The notes under the pieces: generated by a model
What the model saw: only the letters and a program-made list of their open reading frames with translations
What the model was told of the DNA's origin: nothing
The model's database searches: none
Translations under genes and position numbers: made by a program
Source: Spirochaetaceae bacterium
Lineage (GTDB): Bacteria > Spirochaetota > Spirochaetia > B11-G9
Direction of reading: 5' to 3'
Assembly (NCBI GenBank): GCA_030643345.1
Contig: DAOWMA010000134.1
Location: forward strand, 1-6,184
DNA: 6,184 nucleotides
Part shown: positions 5,984 to 6,184 of the stretch, piece after piece
Numbering within the stretch: position 1 is the stretch's first letter
How the letters are laid out: the number at the start of each line of letters is the position of its first letter

Positions 5984-6011
5984 TGTAATTTTTAAACAAA
6001 CACAGGAGGTT
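5957..6011 (+). repeat. Inverted repeat pairing with the Shine-Dalgarno of the binding-protein gene
   Basis: AACCTCCT (5957-5964) is the exact reverse complement of AGGAGGTT (6004-6011), giving an 8-base stem with a 39-base loop that would bury the ribosome binding site. If transcription starts at the -10 candidate 5954-5959 the left arm is not transcribed, so the hairpin would form only in transcripts reading through from the upstream gene. Confidence 0.4.
6004..6009 (+). promoter_or_regulatory. Strong ribosome binding site of the binding-protein gene
   Basis: AGGAGG, a full match to the anti-Shine-Dalgarno core, 6 bases before the ATG at 6016. It is the best ribosome binding site in the window and fits an abundant periplasmic protein. 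The same bases form one arm of an 8-base inverted repeat with 5957-5964. Confidence 0.85.
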
Positions 6012-6015
6012 TGTA

Positions 6016-6184
6016 ATGAAAAAGATTTTAGCTTTTTTAATGATACTGACAGCAGTATCTACAGTTTTTGCAGGTGGGGATAAGGAAAAGTCAACCTCAG
6101 CTGAATCCGATGCTTATTCCTGGATTTTAGATGAGTCAGATGATTCTATTCTTCCAGGTGTTAATCCACTGGAAGTAAAAGGGA
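6016..6184 (+). CDS. N-terminus of an exported binding protein, possibly phosphate-binding PstS (cut off by window edge)
   Basis: 56 codons are visible, open to the window end. A clear signal peptide (KK at 2-3, core ILAFLMILTAVSTVF, cleavage after the VFA at 17-19) is followed by GGDKEKSTSAES, a polar low-complexity linker typical of spirochaete periplasmic substrate-binding proteins. There is no cysteine at the cleavage point, so it does not look like a lipoprotein. The last visible stretch ILPGVNPLEVKG resembles, from memory, the segment that in PstS-type proteins immediately precedes the first strand and the GSSTV phosphate-binding loop, which would lie just beyond the window. The substrate is therefore a guess, supported independently by the Pho-box-like repeats upstream. 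ATG at 6016 has a near-perfect AGGAGG 6 bases upstream (6004-6009), suggesting high expression. Confidence 0.8.
   Translation, partial: MKKILAFLMILTAVSTVFAGGDKEKSTSAESDAYSWILDESDDSILPGVNPLEVKG

Noticed and set aside
5896..6015. Intrinsic terminator between the two rightward genes
   Set aside because: CAGACCGTCTG has a one-base loop and no T-run; AAATTGTAATTTTT (5980-5993) is a weak A/T-only stem. Neither is convincing.
6016..6184. Lipoprotein call for the last protein
   Set aside because: No cysteine follows the hydrophobic core; the VFA-GG junction fits ordinary signal peptidase I cleavage.
1..6184. Mobile element, CRISPR array, tRNA/rRNA or defence system
   Set aside because: No transposase or integrase motif, terminal repeats, regularly spaced long repeats or RNA-gene signatures were seen; the genes are conserved housekeeping and regulatory types.

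Overview
The window is AT-rich, densely coded bacterial DNA. It looks like a free-living or commensal member of the Spirochaetes (Spirochaetales/Treponemataceae side). Three things suggest this: the murG / cvpA-like / clamp-loader delta' / PAS histidine kinase / sigma-54 response regulator order, which from memory (not checked) resembles the murG and atoS-atoC neighbourhood of Treponema; a MurG with spirochaete-like motif variants; and a signal peptide ending in VFAGGDKEK, a style common in spirochaete periplasmic binding proteins. The taxonomic call is inference.

Minus strand, 5120 down to 1: five genes packed head to tail, with junctions of -4 to +3 bases. In transcription order they are murG (peptidoglycan lipid II synthesis), a CvpA-family membrane protein, a DNA polymerase III delta'-like clamp-loader subunit with a long central insertion, a soluble PAS histidine kinase, and an NtrC-type sigma-54 activator that runs off the left edge before its DNA-binding domain. 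Only murG starts with ATG. The other four start with GTG or TTG at overlapping or near-overlapping junctions, with Shine-Dalgarno sequences inside the preceding gene, so they are probably one translationally coupled transcript.

Divergent control region, 5121-5199: holds a good sigma-70-type promoter for the rightward gene, a much weaker candidate for murG, and a repeated GGGAAATA element that could be an operator.

Plus strand, 5200 to the end: an exported protein of 231 residues whose mature part resembles a START/SRPBCC helix-grip domain, then a 120-base intergenic region, then the first 56 codons of an exported protein that is probably an ABC-transporter substrate-binding protein, possibly PstS. 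The intergenic region has three TTAACA-like hexamers at 11-base periodicity just upstream of a -10-like box, as in Pho boxes. It also has an 8-base sequence exactly complementary to the strong Shine-Dalgarno of the last gene.

No RNA gene, mobile element, CRISPR array or convincing intrinsic terminator was seen. No stretch longer than 300 bases lacks a gene. Most of the window is conserved housekeeping or regulatory genes. The parts most worth a second look are the enlarged delta' protein, the exported SRPBCC-like protein, and the 5896-6015 leader.
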